Source: Verticiella sediminum
GTDB lineage: Bacteria > Pseudomonadota > Gammaproteobacteria > Burkholderiales > Burkholderiaceae_B
NCBI RefSeq assembly: GCF_007558815.1
Contig: NZ_VLTJ01000011.1
Span: 124,001 to 188,000 of the forward strand
Reading direction: 5' to 3'
DNA length: 64,000 nt
The position numbers were made by a program, and so were the translations under genes. Numbering within the stretch: position 1 is the first letter of the stretch; every line of letters starts with the position of its first letter. The notes under the pieces were generated by a model. It did no database searches and had not been told where the DNA came from. It saw only the letters and a list, made by a program, of their open reading frames with translations. Below are positions 57,211 to 64,000 of the stretch, one piece after another.

Positions 57211-57723
57211 TTACACCACGCGCGAGCCGGCGCCGAGCCGGTGATAGGCGCGATTGAAGTAGACCAGTCCTTCGTCGTCCGGACTGACGCGGATCGCCTG
57301 CACCCGGCAATAGCAGATGTCGTGCGAACCCACCTCGTGAGTGTCGGCGATCACGCAGTCCAGATTGACCAGGGCGTGATCGAGCGCGGGCGCGCCGGTC
57401 GCGAGCCGGCTCCAGTCGGCGTTGGCGAAGCGTTCTTCCAGCGCGATGCCCGGGTTGGCGAAGCGGCCGGACAAGACGTGGTGCCGCGGCGCCAGCACGT
57501 TCACGCACAGCACGCCGTTGTCGCGGAAGAACGCATTGGAGTAGGAGGAGCGGTTCATGCACACCAGGATCGTCGGCGGCGAGTCGGTCACGCTGCACAC
57601 CGCCGACGCCGTGAAGCCGGCGCGCCCTGCCTTGCCATCGGTGGTGATGAGCGTGACTGCGCCGCCCAGCATGGCCAGCGCGTTGCGGAATTCGTGCGAG
57701 GGGAGGGCGGTGGCTTGGTTCAT
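57211..57723 (-). CDS. iacG: Flavin reductase IacG
   Basis: 170 residues, flavin reductase-like domain of the HpaC/NtaB type: EFRNALAMLGGAVTLITTDGKAGRAGFTASAVCSVTDSPPTILVCMN at the N-terminus, FCRDNGVLCVNVL-like middle and HDICYCRVQAI later. It uses NAD(P)H to produce free reduced flavin, needed by the flavin-dependent oxygenase IacA. ATG 57723 lies 2 bp after the ferredoxin reductase stop. Last gene of the operon before the short AraC gene. Confidence 0.87.
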   Translation of the reverse strand: MNQATALPSHEFRNALAMLGGAVTLITTDGKAGRAGFTASAVCSVTDSPPTILVCMNRSSYSNAFFRDNGVLCVNVLAPRHHVLSGRFANPGIALEERFANADWSRLATGAPALDHALVNLDCVIADTHEVGSHDICYCRVQAIRVSPDDEGLVYFNRAYHRLGAGSRVV

Positions 57724-57725
57724 GA

Positions 57726-58682
57726 TCAGATATCCAGTACCAGGCGCGCCGAGCGGGCGCGCGAGCAGCAGACGAGGATCTGGTCGTTGTCGGCCCGCTC
57801 CTCGTCGGTGAGATAGACGTCGCGATGTTCGGGTTCGCCTTCGAGCACCGTGCACAGGCAGGTGCCGCACACGCCTTGCTCGCAGGACACGGGGATGTCG
57901 ATGCCGATACGGACCAGCGCCTGGACGATGCTTTCGTCGCCGGCCACGGTCACGGCCTTGCCGCTGGCCGCGGCCACGACCTCGAAGCTGTCGCCGGTGG
58001 TGTCGACCTCCATCTGGAAGTACTCGCGATGCACCTGGGCGTCAGCGTAGCCCGCCGCCCGCGCGCCCGCGATCACATGGTCCATGTATCCCGTCGGCCC
58101 GCATACATAGACATGGGTGCCTGCATCCGGCGCGCCCAGGCTCGCGGCGAGGTCCAGGCGCTGCGCGGCGGGTTCGTCGTCGAAATGGGTGTGCACCCGC
58201 GCGGCGAACGGCGCGCGCGCCAGTTCGTCCAGGAAGGCGCAGCGGCTGCGCGAGCGGCCGCAGTAGTGCAGCTCGAAATCCGCCCCCGCCGCATGCAGGG
58301 CATAGGCCATGGCGATCATCGGCGTCACCCCGATGCCGCCGCCGTAGAGCAGCGAGCGGCGCGCGCCGGCGGCCAGCGGAAAGTGGTTGCGCGGCGCGCT
58401 GATCTGCAGTTCCACGCCTTCGCACAGCTCGTGCACGCGGGCGGAGCCGCCGCGCGAGACCGGATCGCGCAGCACGCCCAGGCGATAGCAGGCGGTATCG
58501 GCCGGGTCGCCGCACAGCGAGTACTGCCGCACCAGGCCGTCGGCCAGGTGCACGTCGACGTGCGCGCCGGCTTCGAAGCGCGGCAGCATGCCGCCGTCGC
58601 AGGGCTCCATCTCCAGCAGCACCACGTCGTGCGCGTCCAGCGTGCGGCGGCGCACCCGCACCTTGAGGGTTTCCTGAGTCAT
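57726..58682 (-). CDS. iacF: Ferredoxin-type oxidoreductase IacF (PDR/VanB family)
   Basis: 318 residues. An FMN/FAD-binding beta barrel (VRQYSLCGDP), an NAD-binding domain (LLYGGGIGVTPMIAMA and HVYVCGPTGYMDHVI), then a C-terminal plant-type 2Fe-2S domain with Cys in SCEQGVCGTCLC and a final conserved Cys in ILVCCSRA. This class IA reductase passes electrons from NAD(P)H to the Rieske oxygenase encoded upstream. ATG 58682 is chosen; TTG 58694 would overlap the SDR stop. Overlapping or near-touching neighbours indicate tight coupling. Confidence 0.9.
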   Translation of the reverse strand: MTQETLKVRVRRRTLDAHDVVLLEMEPCDGGMLPRFEAGAHVDVHLADGLVRQYSLCGDPADTACYRLGVLRDPVSRGGSARVHELCEGVELQISAPRNHFPLAAGARRSLLYGGGIGVTPMIAMAYALHAAGADFELHYCGRSRSRCAFLDELARAPFAARVHTHFDDEPAAQRLDLAASLGAPDAGTHVYVCGPTGYMDHVIAGARAAGYADAQVHREYFQMEVDTTGDSFEVVAAASGKAVTVAGDESIVQALVRIGIDIPVSCEQGVCGTCLCTVLEGEPEHRDVYLTDEERADNDQILVCCSRARSARLVLDI

Positions 58683-58690
58683 GATGCCGC

Positions 58691-59437
58691 TCAACGCATG
58701 AAGATGCCGCCGTTGATGTCCCAGGCGGCGCCGGTGGCGAAGCCGGCGTTGGGCGAGGCGAGCTGGACGACGAGATCGGCGACGAAGCCCGGGTCGCCGA
58801 GCTTTTTGACCGGGATCATGTCGTTGATGAGCTTGTCCAGCTTCTCGGGCGGGACCGCGGCGCGCACCGAGGGCAGGTCCATCGGCCCCGGGGCGACGGC
58901 GTTGACGGTGACGCCCTTGCCCGCGAGTTCGCGCGCGAAGATCTTGGTGAGCGTCAGGATGCCGGCCTTGGAGGAGGCATAGTGCGCGCCCGAGGCCGTC
59001 CCGCCGTTCTGCCCGGCGAGCGAGGCCAGATTGACGAGGCGGCCGTAGCCCTGCTCGCCGAGATGGGCGCCGAACACCTGGCAGCCGAGGAAGGTGCCGC
59101 GCAGGTTGGTGGTGATCACCGTGTCGAATTCCTCCGGCGTGATCTGCATCACCGGCGTGGTCAGGGTGACGGCGGCGTTGTTGACGAGCACCTGCACGCC
59201 GCCCCAGCGTTCGACGAGCAGGTCGCGGGCGGCCTCGAAGTCGGACTTGCGGGTGACGTCCAGGCCGATGGCCATGGCCGTCTCGCCGCTCGCGTCCGCG
59301 GCGCTGGCCGCGGCCTGGGCAGCCTGCAGCGCAATGTCGGCGTAGGCGACGCGATAGCCGGCGGCGTGCAGATGATCGGCGATGACCCGGCCCAGGCCCT
59401 GGGCCGCGCCGGTGACGATGGCGACTTGACGTTCCAT
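58691..59437 (-). CDS. iacE: Short-chain dehydrogenase IacE
   Basis: 248 residues. TGAAQGLG at residues 9-16, NNAA near 86-89, catalytic Ser139, Tyr153 and Lys157. In the iac pathway this SDR takes part with IacA in converting indole-3-acetate to dioxindole-3-acetate. Start ATG 59437 with AGGA 7 bp upstream; ATG 59443 is an alternative. Overlaps or abuts both neighbours. Confidence 0.88.
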   Translation of the reverse strand: MERQVAIVTGAAQGLGRVIADHLHAAGYRVAYADIALQAAQAAASAADASGETAMAIGLDVTRKSDFEAARDLLVERWGGVQVLVNNAAVTLTTPVMQITPEEFDTVITTNLRGTFLGCQVFGAHLGEQGYGRLVNLASLAGQNGGTASGAHYASSKAGILTLTKIFARELAGKGVTVNAVAPGPMDLPSVRAAVPPEKLDKLINDMIPVKKLGDPGFVADLVVQLASPNAGFATGAAWDINGGIFMR

Positions 59438-59447
59438 GGCCATGTCC

Positions 59448-59924
59448 TCAGAGGATGTAGCCGATGCCGCGCAGGACATCGTCCGAGTTGATGAGGCGGA
59501 TCAGCTTCTGGTGCAGCCTGAAGTCGTCGCCATCGCGCACCAGCGTGTAGCTGATGTCGGCCGTGTACTGGCGCTGGCTGTCCTTGCGGAAGTCGCTCAG
59601 CACCTGGGCGCAGCGCACCGTCACGGCCGCGCCGTCGTCGCCCGTGATGCGAAAGCGCGAGATCATGCGCACCGTGCGCGGCTGCGGGCTGGTCGAGATC
59701 GACTCGCCGCTGGTCAGGCGCTTCACCCGCTTCTCGCGCATGTGCTTGTCGTCGTACGCGTAGTTCAGCGTGTTGGCGAAGTCCGTCTCCCTGGGGTCGA
59801 TCGGGATGATGTAGAGGCCATCCTCGGTCCAGAGGTCCAGCCAGTCGGCGAACTCGTTGTTGTCCAGCATGTCGGCTTCCTGCCAGATGAAGGCGCAGAC
59901 CCGGTTCAGCAGTTGCATATCCAT
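59448..59924 (-). CDS. iacD: Rieske dioxygenase small (beta) subunit IacD
   Basis: 158 residues, cone-fold NTF2-like beta subunit of a ring-hydroxylating dioxygenase: AFIWQEADMLDNNEFADWLDLWTEDGLYIIP at the N-terminus and RTVRMISRFRI, QYTADISYTLVRDG and DFRLHQKLIRLIN later. It has no metal centre and stabilises the alpha-subunit hexamer. Start ATG 59924 with GGAG upstream. 17 bp after the alpha subunit. Confidence 0.9.
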   Translation of the reverse strand: MDMQLLNRVCAFIWQEADMLDNNEFADWLDLWTEDGLYIIPIDPRETDFANTLNYAYDDKHMREKRVKRLTSGESISTSPQPRTVRMISRFRITGDDGAAVTVRCAQVLSDFRKDSQRQYTADISYTLVRDGDDFRLHQKLIRLINSDDVLRGIGYIL

Positions 59925-59941
59925 TCTCGTGACTCCGTTCT

Positions 59942-61228
59942 TTAGGCGGTCATGGCCTTGAGCCACTGGCGATACGCCGCCCGCATGCCGGTCTCGGCGC
60001 TGACGTCGCTCTTGAGGCCGTCCTCGGTCTGCACTTCGCCGGGCAGGCCGCGGTTGAGCAGGATCCACAGGTCCTTGCCGGCGCTCGCCCCTTTCTGCAC
60101 GCGTTCCCAGGCTTCGGAGTCGTCGGGCGTACCGAAGCCCATCGGCCCCTGGAAGTGCTCGTGCATGCGCAGGCGGGCTCGGTTGCCGGCGGCCGGGCCG
60201 CCGTCCATCAGGATCACCGCGTGATGGATCTCGGTCTCGTTGACGGAAATCGGCTGCAGCACGCGAAAGAACGCCATCGAACACGCGATGTTCGGAAAGA
60301 GGTTCAGGTTGAAGCCCGAGCCGCCGACGGCGCGCACGATGCGGCGCACGGCCTGCTCGTCGTGCCCCTCGGCGCGCAGCTCCTCGGCGAGTTCGACGAA
60401 GCGTTCGGGGATCGGGGCGTCCAGGTTCTCCTCGAGGTCGACCAGCTCGGGGATCATCACCATCACGCTGTGCCCGTTGCCGAGGTCTTCCACATAGCCG
60501 GGGCCGCCGACGAAGTTGAGCATGCGCTCGGTCTGCGCGTCCACGGAGGACAGGAACGACTTGTGCACCACCGGAAAGTGATAGCCGTCGGTGGTGTTCT
60601 CGAGCTGGATCTTCCAGTTGCCGGGAAAGCGGAAGCGGTGCTCGCCGCCGATCTTGACCGGGTAGCCGCCGCCTTGCTTCATGAAGAGATCCATCCACTT
60701 CCTCGCGGGCCCGAGCCATTCGGCGAGCGGCTGGATGTCGTCCTTGAAGGTGGCGAAGATCATGCCGGCATACTGTTCGACGCGCAGGTTGACCAGCGGG
60801 TACTCGGCCTTGTCCAGAATCTCACCGTAGCTTTCGGGATGCGGCACGCCGCGCAGCGAGCCGTCCAGCGCATAGCCCCAGCCGTGGTAGGGGCACACGA
60901 AGCTCGCGGTCTTGCCCTTCTTGTGTTCGCACACCGTGGCGCCGCGGTGGCGGCAGCGGTTGAGCAGCACGCGCACGTCCTTCTTGCGGTCGCGCACCAC
61001 GATCACCGGCTGCTTGCCGATGTAGGTGGTCTTGTAGCTGCCCACCTCGGGGATCTCGCTGACGTGGCCGACCCAGACCCAGGTGGAATAGAAGATCTTG
61101 TCCAGCTCCTGCTCGAACAGGGCGGGGTCGGTGTAGAGCGAGGTGTGCACGCGGTCGGGCAGGACCAGCTCGGCGAGCGGGCGCGCCGGGGCGGGCGCGG
61201 CTTTCTCGATGGGGATGACGGTAGACAT
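59942..61228 (-). CDS. iacC: Rieske dioxygenase large (alpha) subunit IacC
   Basis: 428 residues. Rieske cluster ligands Cys92-x-His94 (NRCRHRGATVC) and Cys112-xx-His115 (CPYHGWGYA). The mononuclear iron site has His217 and His222, with bridging Asp214 (LENTTDGYHFPVVHKSF). This is a complete ring-hydroxylating oxygenase, supplied by IacF and paired with IacD. In the iac pathway it acts on the dioxindole acetate intermediate on the way to catechol. Start ATG 61228; the ribosome binding site is weak. 19 bp after the SnoaL-like gene. Confidence 0.93.
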   Translation of the reverse strand: MSTVIPIEKAAPAPARPLAELVLPDRVHTSLYTDPALFEQELDKIFYSTWVWVGHVSEIPEVGSYKTTYIGKQPVIVVRDRKKDVRVLLNRCRHRGATVCEHKKGKTASFVCPYHGWGYALDGSLRGVPHPESYGEILDKAEYPLVNLRVEQYAGMIFATFKDDIQPLAEWLGPARKWMDLFMKQGGGYPVKIGGEHRFRFPGNWKIQLENTTDGYHFPVVHKSFLSSVDAQTERMLNFVGGPGYVEDLGNGHSVMVMIPELVDLEENLDAPIPERFVELAEELRAEGHDEQAVRRIVRAVGGSGFNLNLFPNIACSMAFFRVLQPISVNETEIHHAVILMDGGPAAGNRARLRMHEHFQGPMGFGTPDDSEAWERVQKGASAGKDLWILLNRGLPGEVQTEDGLKSDVSAETGMRAAYRQWLKAMTA

Positions 61229-61247
61229 GATGAGGATCTCGTGGAAA

Positions 61248-61778
61248 TCAACGGGGTACCGGCAGCGGGGCGCTGTCGTTCCAGTCCTGGACCGGCCGGC
61301 TGAAGAGGTTCTCGGTGACGAACTCGGCGATGCGCCAGGCGCCGTCGGCCTCGCGGCGAAACGACAGGGCGAGCCTTGCCGCGTTCAGGTGCGAGCCGCC
61401 CGCCGAAAAGGTGGAGGTCTGCAGCATCACCCAACTGCCGCGCGCGGTGTCGGCGCACTGCACCTCGATGAGTTCCGAGGTGAGAAAGTGCACGTTCACG
61501 GCGAAGTGCGGCGGCGTGCTCATGTACTTGGCGAACATGGCGCGGATCGCATCGCGGCCTTCGTAGCCTCCGAAACTCTGCGTATAGCGGGCGCCCTTGC
61601 CGCGCCAGAGGGCGTCCTCGGTGAAGAGGCCGGCCAGCTCGTCGAGCGGGGTGTCGGCATCCAGCGCGTCGCACAGCACCATGTAGCGGTTCATACAGGC
61701 GCGGATGGCCTGCTCGCTCTCCAGACGCTCCAGGCGCGCGAGCGCTTCGGCCAGGCGGGTATCGGCGGCGTCGACCAT
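61248..61778 (-). CDS. iacI: SnoaL/NTF2-like protein IacI
   Basis: 176 residues. Cone-fold protein of the SnoaL_4 or dehydratase type: EQAIRACMNRYMVLCDALDADTPLDELAGLFTEDALWRGKGARYTQSFGGYEGRDAIRAMF with the conserved YxxxxD-type cavity, then SELIEVQCADTARGSWVMLQ. Such proteins act in iac clusters as IacI, a small enzyme whose exact step is less certain than the others. Start ATG 61778 chosen by family N-terminus. The gene lies between iacB and iacC here. Overlap region with the iacB stop is 5 bp. Confidence 0.8.
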   Translation of the reverse strand: MVDAADTRLAEALARLERLESEQAIRACMNRYMVLCDALDADTPLDELAGLFTEDALWRGKGARYTQSFGGYEGRDAIRAMFAKYMSTPPHFAVNVHFLTSELIEVQCADTARGSWVMLQTSTFSAGGSHLNAARLALSFRREADGAWRIAEFVTENLFSRPVQDWNDSAPLPVPR

Positions 61779-61783
61779 GGGGC

Positions 61784-62143
61784 TCAGGCCGGAAACTCGA
61801 GTTCGCGGCCGATGCGCGCCTCGACGCGCGCGTACTTCCACATCTTGTACGTGCCGTCGCCCACCGGCGTGGTGCGGAACAGGTTGCAGGCCGCGGTGAC
61901 CGTGTCGTAGTCGGGCATGTCGGCCAGCACGTAGGTCGTCCAGGGGTAGTTGGGCGAGGCGCCGACCATGATGCGGTCGTCGTCCATGTTGCCGATGATG
62001 CGTGCGCCGGGCAGCTCGCCCATGCCCTTCATCACGGCCGTGAACGCGGTCCAGACATCCTTGGCCTCAGCCGAGGTGGAATCGAAGAAGTTCTGCTGGA
62101 TGCCGATGCAGAACAGGACGCGGAGAGGCTTCTTGTCGCTCAT
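61784..62143 (-). CDS. iacB: IacB-like small protein
   Basis: 119 residues, no signal peptide or membrane span. Begins LRVLFCIGIQQNFFDSTSAEAKDVWTAFTAVMKGMGELPGARIIGNMDDDRIMVGASPNYPWTTYVLADMPDYD. The alpha/beta pattern suggests a dimeric ferredoxin-like fold. A protein of this size and position is the hallmark IacB of indole-3-acetate clusters; its role there is not well defined. ATG 62143; 31 bp after the iacA stop. Assignment rests on the surrounding genes and size, not on a known motif. Confidence 0.75.
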   Translation of the reverse strand: MSDKKPLRVLFCIGIQQNFFDSTSAEAKDVWTAFTAVMKGMGELPGARIIGNMDDDRIMVGASPNYPWTTYVLADMPDYDTVTAACNLFRTTPVGDGTYKMWKYARVEARIGRELEFPA

Positions 62144-62174
62144 GAATCACCTGTCGAGTGGAGGGTTGGACGGA

Positions 62175-63365
62175 TCAGAGATAACCGGGCAGCGGCTCGC
62201 CGCCGAAGAACATGGCGCCCGCGTTCTGGTAGGTGATGTCGCCGAGAAAGGCGTGCTGGGTCACGACGCCGGCGTCGCGCACGCACCAGGATAGCGGGCT
62301 GCTGTTGTAAATGCCGGTCATGCCCGACATCATCTGCGCGCTGCGCGCGACCTCGGCCGATACGCGGGCGGCGTGGCTGGCGGACAGGCGCAGCAGGTTG
62401 TTCTGCTCGCGCGAGACCGGGTCGCCCTTTTCCAGGCTCTGCCAGGCGTCGTCGATAGCCTCGTAGAACCAGCAGCGCGCCGAGCGCAGGGCGGCCTCCG
62501 CCTTGGCGATGTCGACCTGGGTGAGGGGACGCTCGGCGAGCTTGGGCGCGCCGGTCACGGAGATGCGTCCGGTCGCCATGCCGCGCACTTCGTCCAGCGC
62601 GGCGCGGGCCACGCCCAGACCGACCACGGCGAGAACCTGGGCGGCGAAGGCGAGCGAGGGGTAGCGGAACATGGGCTCGGTCAGGTTGGACGCGCCCCCG
62701 CGCACGAAGGTCCAGTCCTCGGGCACAACCACGCCGTCGACCACGATGTCGTGGCTGCCGGTGCCGGTCATGCCGCTGACGTCCCAGGTGTGCTCGATGC
62801 GCACCTGCTCGCGGGGCATGACGGCCATGCGCGGCAGGCCGGTGGTCTCGCCCTTGCGCGGGCTGATGCCCACGCCGATCACCGTGGCACCCATGCACCC
62901 GCTCGCGAAGCTCCAGCGTCCCTTGACGAGCAGGCCGCCGTCCACATAGGTGGCCGGCTGCGGCGGGAAGATCCCGCCGGCGAACACCACGTCGGGCGAG
63001 TCGGCATAGATCCGGCGGATGGTCGGCACGGGCAGGGCGGCGAGATAGACCGCCGCCATGCCGAAGCTCGCCACCCAGCCGGCCGAGCCGTCGGCCTGGG
63101 AGATGGTCTCGACGAGCTCACAGAACTGTCCCGCGGTACGCTCGTCGCCGCCCAGGCTGCGCGGCACGATGGCGCGGTACACGCCCAGGGCGCGGAACCG
63201 GTCGATGATGTCCTGCGAGATATAGCGTTGCCGCTCGAATTCCTGGCGTCGTGCGCGGATGTCGGCGAGCAGGGCGGGCAGATCGACCGGCGGCGCGCTG
63301 CCGGTTGCGCCCGGCGACACGGCGGCATGCGCTTGCGGCGCGGGAGTGGCGAGAGTGGGCGTCAT
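62175..63365 (-). CDS. iacA: Flavin-dependent oxygenase IacA (acyl-CoA dehydrogenase fold)
   Basis: 396 residues with an acyl-CoA dehydrogenase/HpaB-like fold: a helical N-terminal domain (AVYRAIVPRSLGGDERTAGQFCELVETISQADGSAGWVASFGMA), a beta domain (KGRWSFASGCMGATVIGVGI, WDVSGMTGTGSHDIVVDG) and a C-terminal helical bundle. Such enzymes use reduced flavin from a separate reductase (IacG) and oxygen. In the iac pathway IacA oxidises the indole ring of indole-3-acetate first. The acyl-CoA-type catalytic Glu is not evident, consistent with an oxygenase. Start ATG 63365 with GGAGACC upstream. Confidence 0.88.
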   Translation of the reverse strand: MTPTLATPAPQAHAAVSPGATGSAPPVDLPALLADIRARRQEFERQRYISQDIIDRFRALGVYRAIVPRSLGGDERTAGQFCELVETISQADGSAGWVASFGMAAVYLAALPVPTIRRIYADSPDVVFAGGIFPPQPATYVDGGLLVKGRWSFASGCMGATVIGVGISPRKGETTGLPRMAVMPREQVRIEHTWDVSGMTGTGSHDIVVDGVVVPEDWTFVRGGASNLTEPMFRYPSLAFAAQVLAVVGLGVARAALDEVRGMATGRISVTGAPKLAERPLTQVDIAKAEAALRSARCWFYEAIDDAWQSLEKGDPVSREQNNLLRLSASHAARVSAEVARSAQMMSGMTGIYNSSPLSWCVRDAGVVTQHAFLGDITYQNAGAMFFGGEPLPGYL

Positions 63366-63375
63366 GGGGTCTCCA

Positions 63376-64000
63376 TCAGAAGGCGGTGGCGGCGAGACGC
63401 TGTGCGATCTCGCGGCCTATGGCGCAAAGCCGGGCGTCGGCGCCGCGCGCGGCGACCAGTTGCAGGCCGGCCGGCAAGCCGGCCGAGGTGAGCAGGGGCA
63501 GGTTGAGCGCGGGGTGGCCGGACAGGTTGAACGGGCGCACGTAGCGCGTGATGCCGATCTGGGCGGCGAGATCCTCGGCCTCGTCCAGGCGCGGCGGCAC
63601 CGCCGGCAGGGTGGGCAGGGCCAGAACGTCGCATTCGGCGAGCGCGGCGTCGACCTCGGCGGTGAAGGCCTCGCGCACCGCCGCGGCGGCGGCGACCTCG
63701 GCCGGCCGCGTGAGGCCGGCCTTGCGCAGGCGTGCCGCGACGTCCGCGCCCAGGCGAGGATCGTCGATCAAGTGGGCGTAGGCCTGCCAGTTCTCGGCGT
63801 TGATGAGTGCAAGGCCCGCGTCGTAGGCCTGATCGAACAGGTTCAGGCGCACGGGCGCCTGCTGCGCGCCGCTGGCCGCCAGCGCCGCTGCGAACGCCGC
63901 GGCCACGTCGTCGGCGGCCGCGAGCGCAGGCACGCCGATGCGCAAGGCGGCTGGCGCGTCCACGGCCGCGAAGCCCGGCACCAGGGCGGTCATCACGGCC
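63376..64000 (-). CDS. iacH: Amidase IacH, C-terminal part (cut by window end)
   Basis: At least 208 residues, open to the window edge. The visible part is the C-terminal half of an amidase-signature protein (whole proteins are 400-480 residues): ALALINAENWQAYAHLIDDPRLGADVAARLRKA, ECDVLALPTLPAVPPRLDEAEDLAAQIGITRYVRPFNLSGHPALNLPLL and a final ARLCAIGREIAQRL. The catalytic Ser-cisSer-Lys region lies outside. The internal methionine near 63996 is unlikely to be a start. 10 bp before iacA on the same strand, so it heads or precedes the operon. Confidence 0.85.
   Translation of the reverse strand, partial: AVMTALVPGFAAVDAPAALRIGVPALAAADDVAAAFAAALAASGAQQAPVRLNLFDQAYDAGLALINAENWQAYAHLIDDPRLGADVAARLRKAGLTRPAEVAAAAAVREAFTAEVDAALAECDVLALPTLPAVPPRLDEAEDLAAQIGITRYVRPFNLSGHPALNLPLLTSAGLPAGLQLVAARGADARLCAIGREIAQRLAATAF

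Overview
The window looks like a chromosomal stretch of a GC-rich betaproteobacterium, most likely Burkholderiales and family Alcaligenaceae (Bordetella, Achromobacter or Pigmentiphaga-like). The reasons are the mfd / ispD-ispF and pyrG-kdsA-eno-ftsB blocks, the pntAA-pntAB-pntB operon beside nudJ-like/mnmA, and three periplasmic 'Bug' receptors typical of that family. No phage, IS element, CRISPR array or plasmid gene was seen. Genus assignment is inference.

Layout. 1-5.2 kb: an AraC regulator and a 1315-residue DUF4214/DUF3616/Ig-like/lamin-tail protein. 5.3-14.2 kb: mfd on the minus strand and ispD-ispF on the plus strand, with a Bug receptor / ThDP enzyme / aldehyde dehydrogenase operon between them. 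14.3-16.5 kb: a small lipoprotein and a Cache-domain chemoreceptor, followed by 600 bp without a gene. 17.1-22.2 kb: a Bug receptor and an alpha/beta hydrolase converge on a family III CoA-transferase and a CitE-like lyase, which are divergent from a LysR regulator. 22.3-25.4 kb: 3-hydroxybutyrate dehydrogenase-like SDR, yaaA and an MFS permease. 25.4-30 kb: pnt operon, Nudix hydrolase, mnmA. 30-31.1 kb: third Bug receptor. 31.4-35.8 kb: pyrG, kdsA, eno, ftsB and a strong terminator. 36-39.1 kb: a TRAP transporter. 39.2-43.2 kb: YciI-like protein, BCCT transporter, second chemoreceptor. 43.4-50 kb: a complete peptide-type ABC importer operon. 50.1 kb: tRNA-Ser(UGA). 50.2-52.9 kb: a CPA1 antiporter and a DoxX protein flanked by three apparent gene remnants. 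53-56.5 kb: a DUF1345 protein and a hybrid sensor kinase. 56.6-57.2 kb: a short AraC-type protein behind a Fur-box-like palindrome.

57.2 kb to the end of the window: a minus-strand operon with the signature composition of the iac (indole-3-acetic acid degradation) cluster. It reads amidase iacH (cut by the window end), iacA, iacB, iacI, iacC, iacD, iacE, iacF, iacG. In the known pathway IacA (with flavin reductase IacG) and IacE start oxidation of indole-3-acetate, the IacC/IacD Rieske oxygenase fed by IacF continues, and catechol leaves the pathway. No catechol-cleavage genes are in the window.

The strongest non-gene signals are a long hairpin between the TRAP receptor and permease genes (37109-37201), a hairpin that buries the kdsA ribosome binding site (33097-33133), and a terminator-like hairpin in the eno leader. 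Product names rest on motif recognition from the translated sequence; no database search was run.
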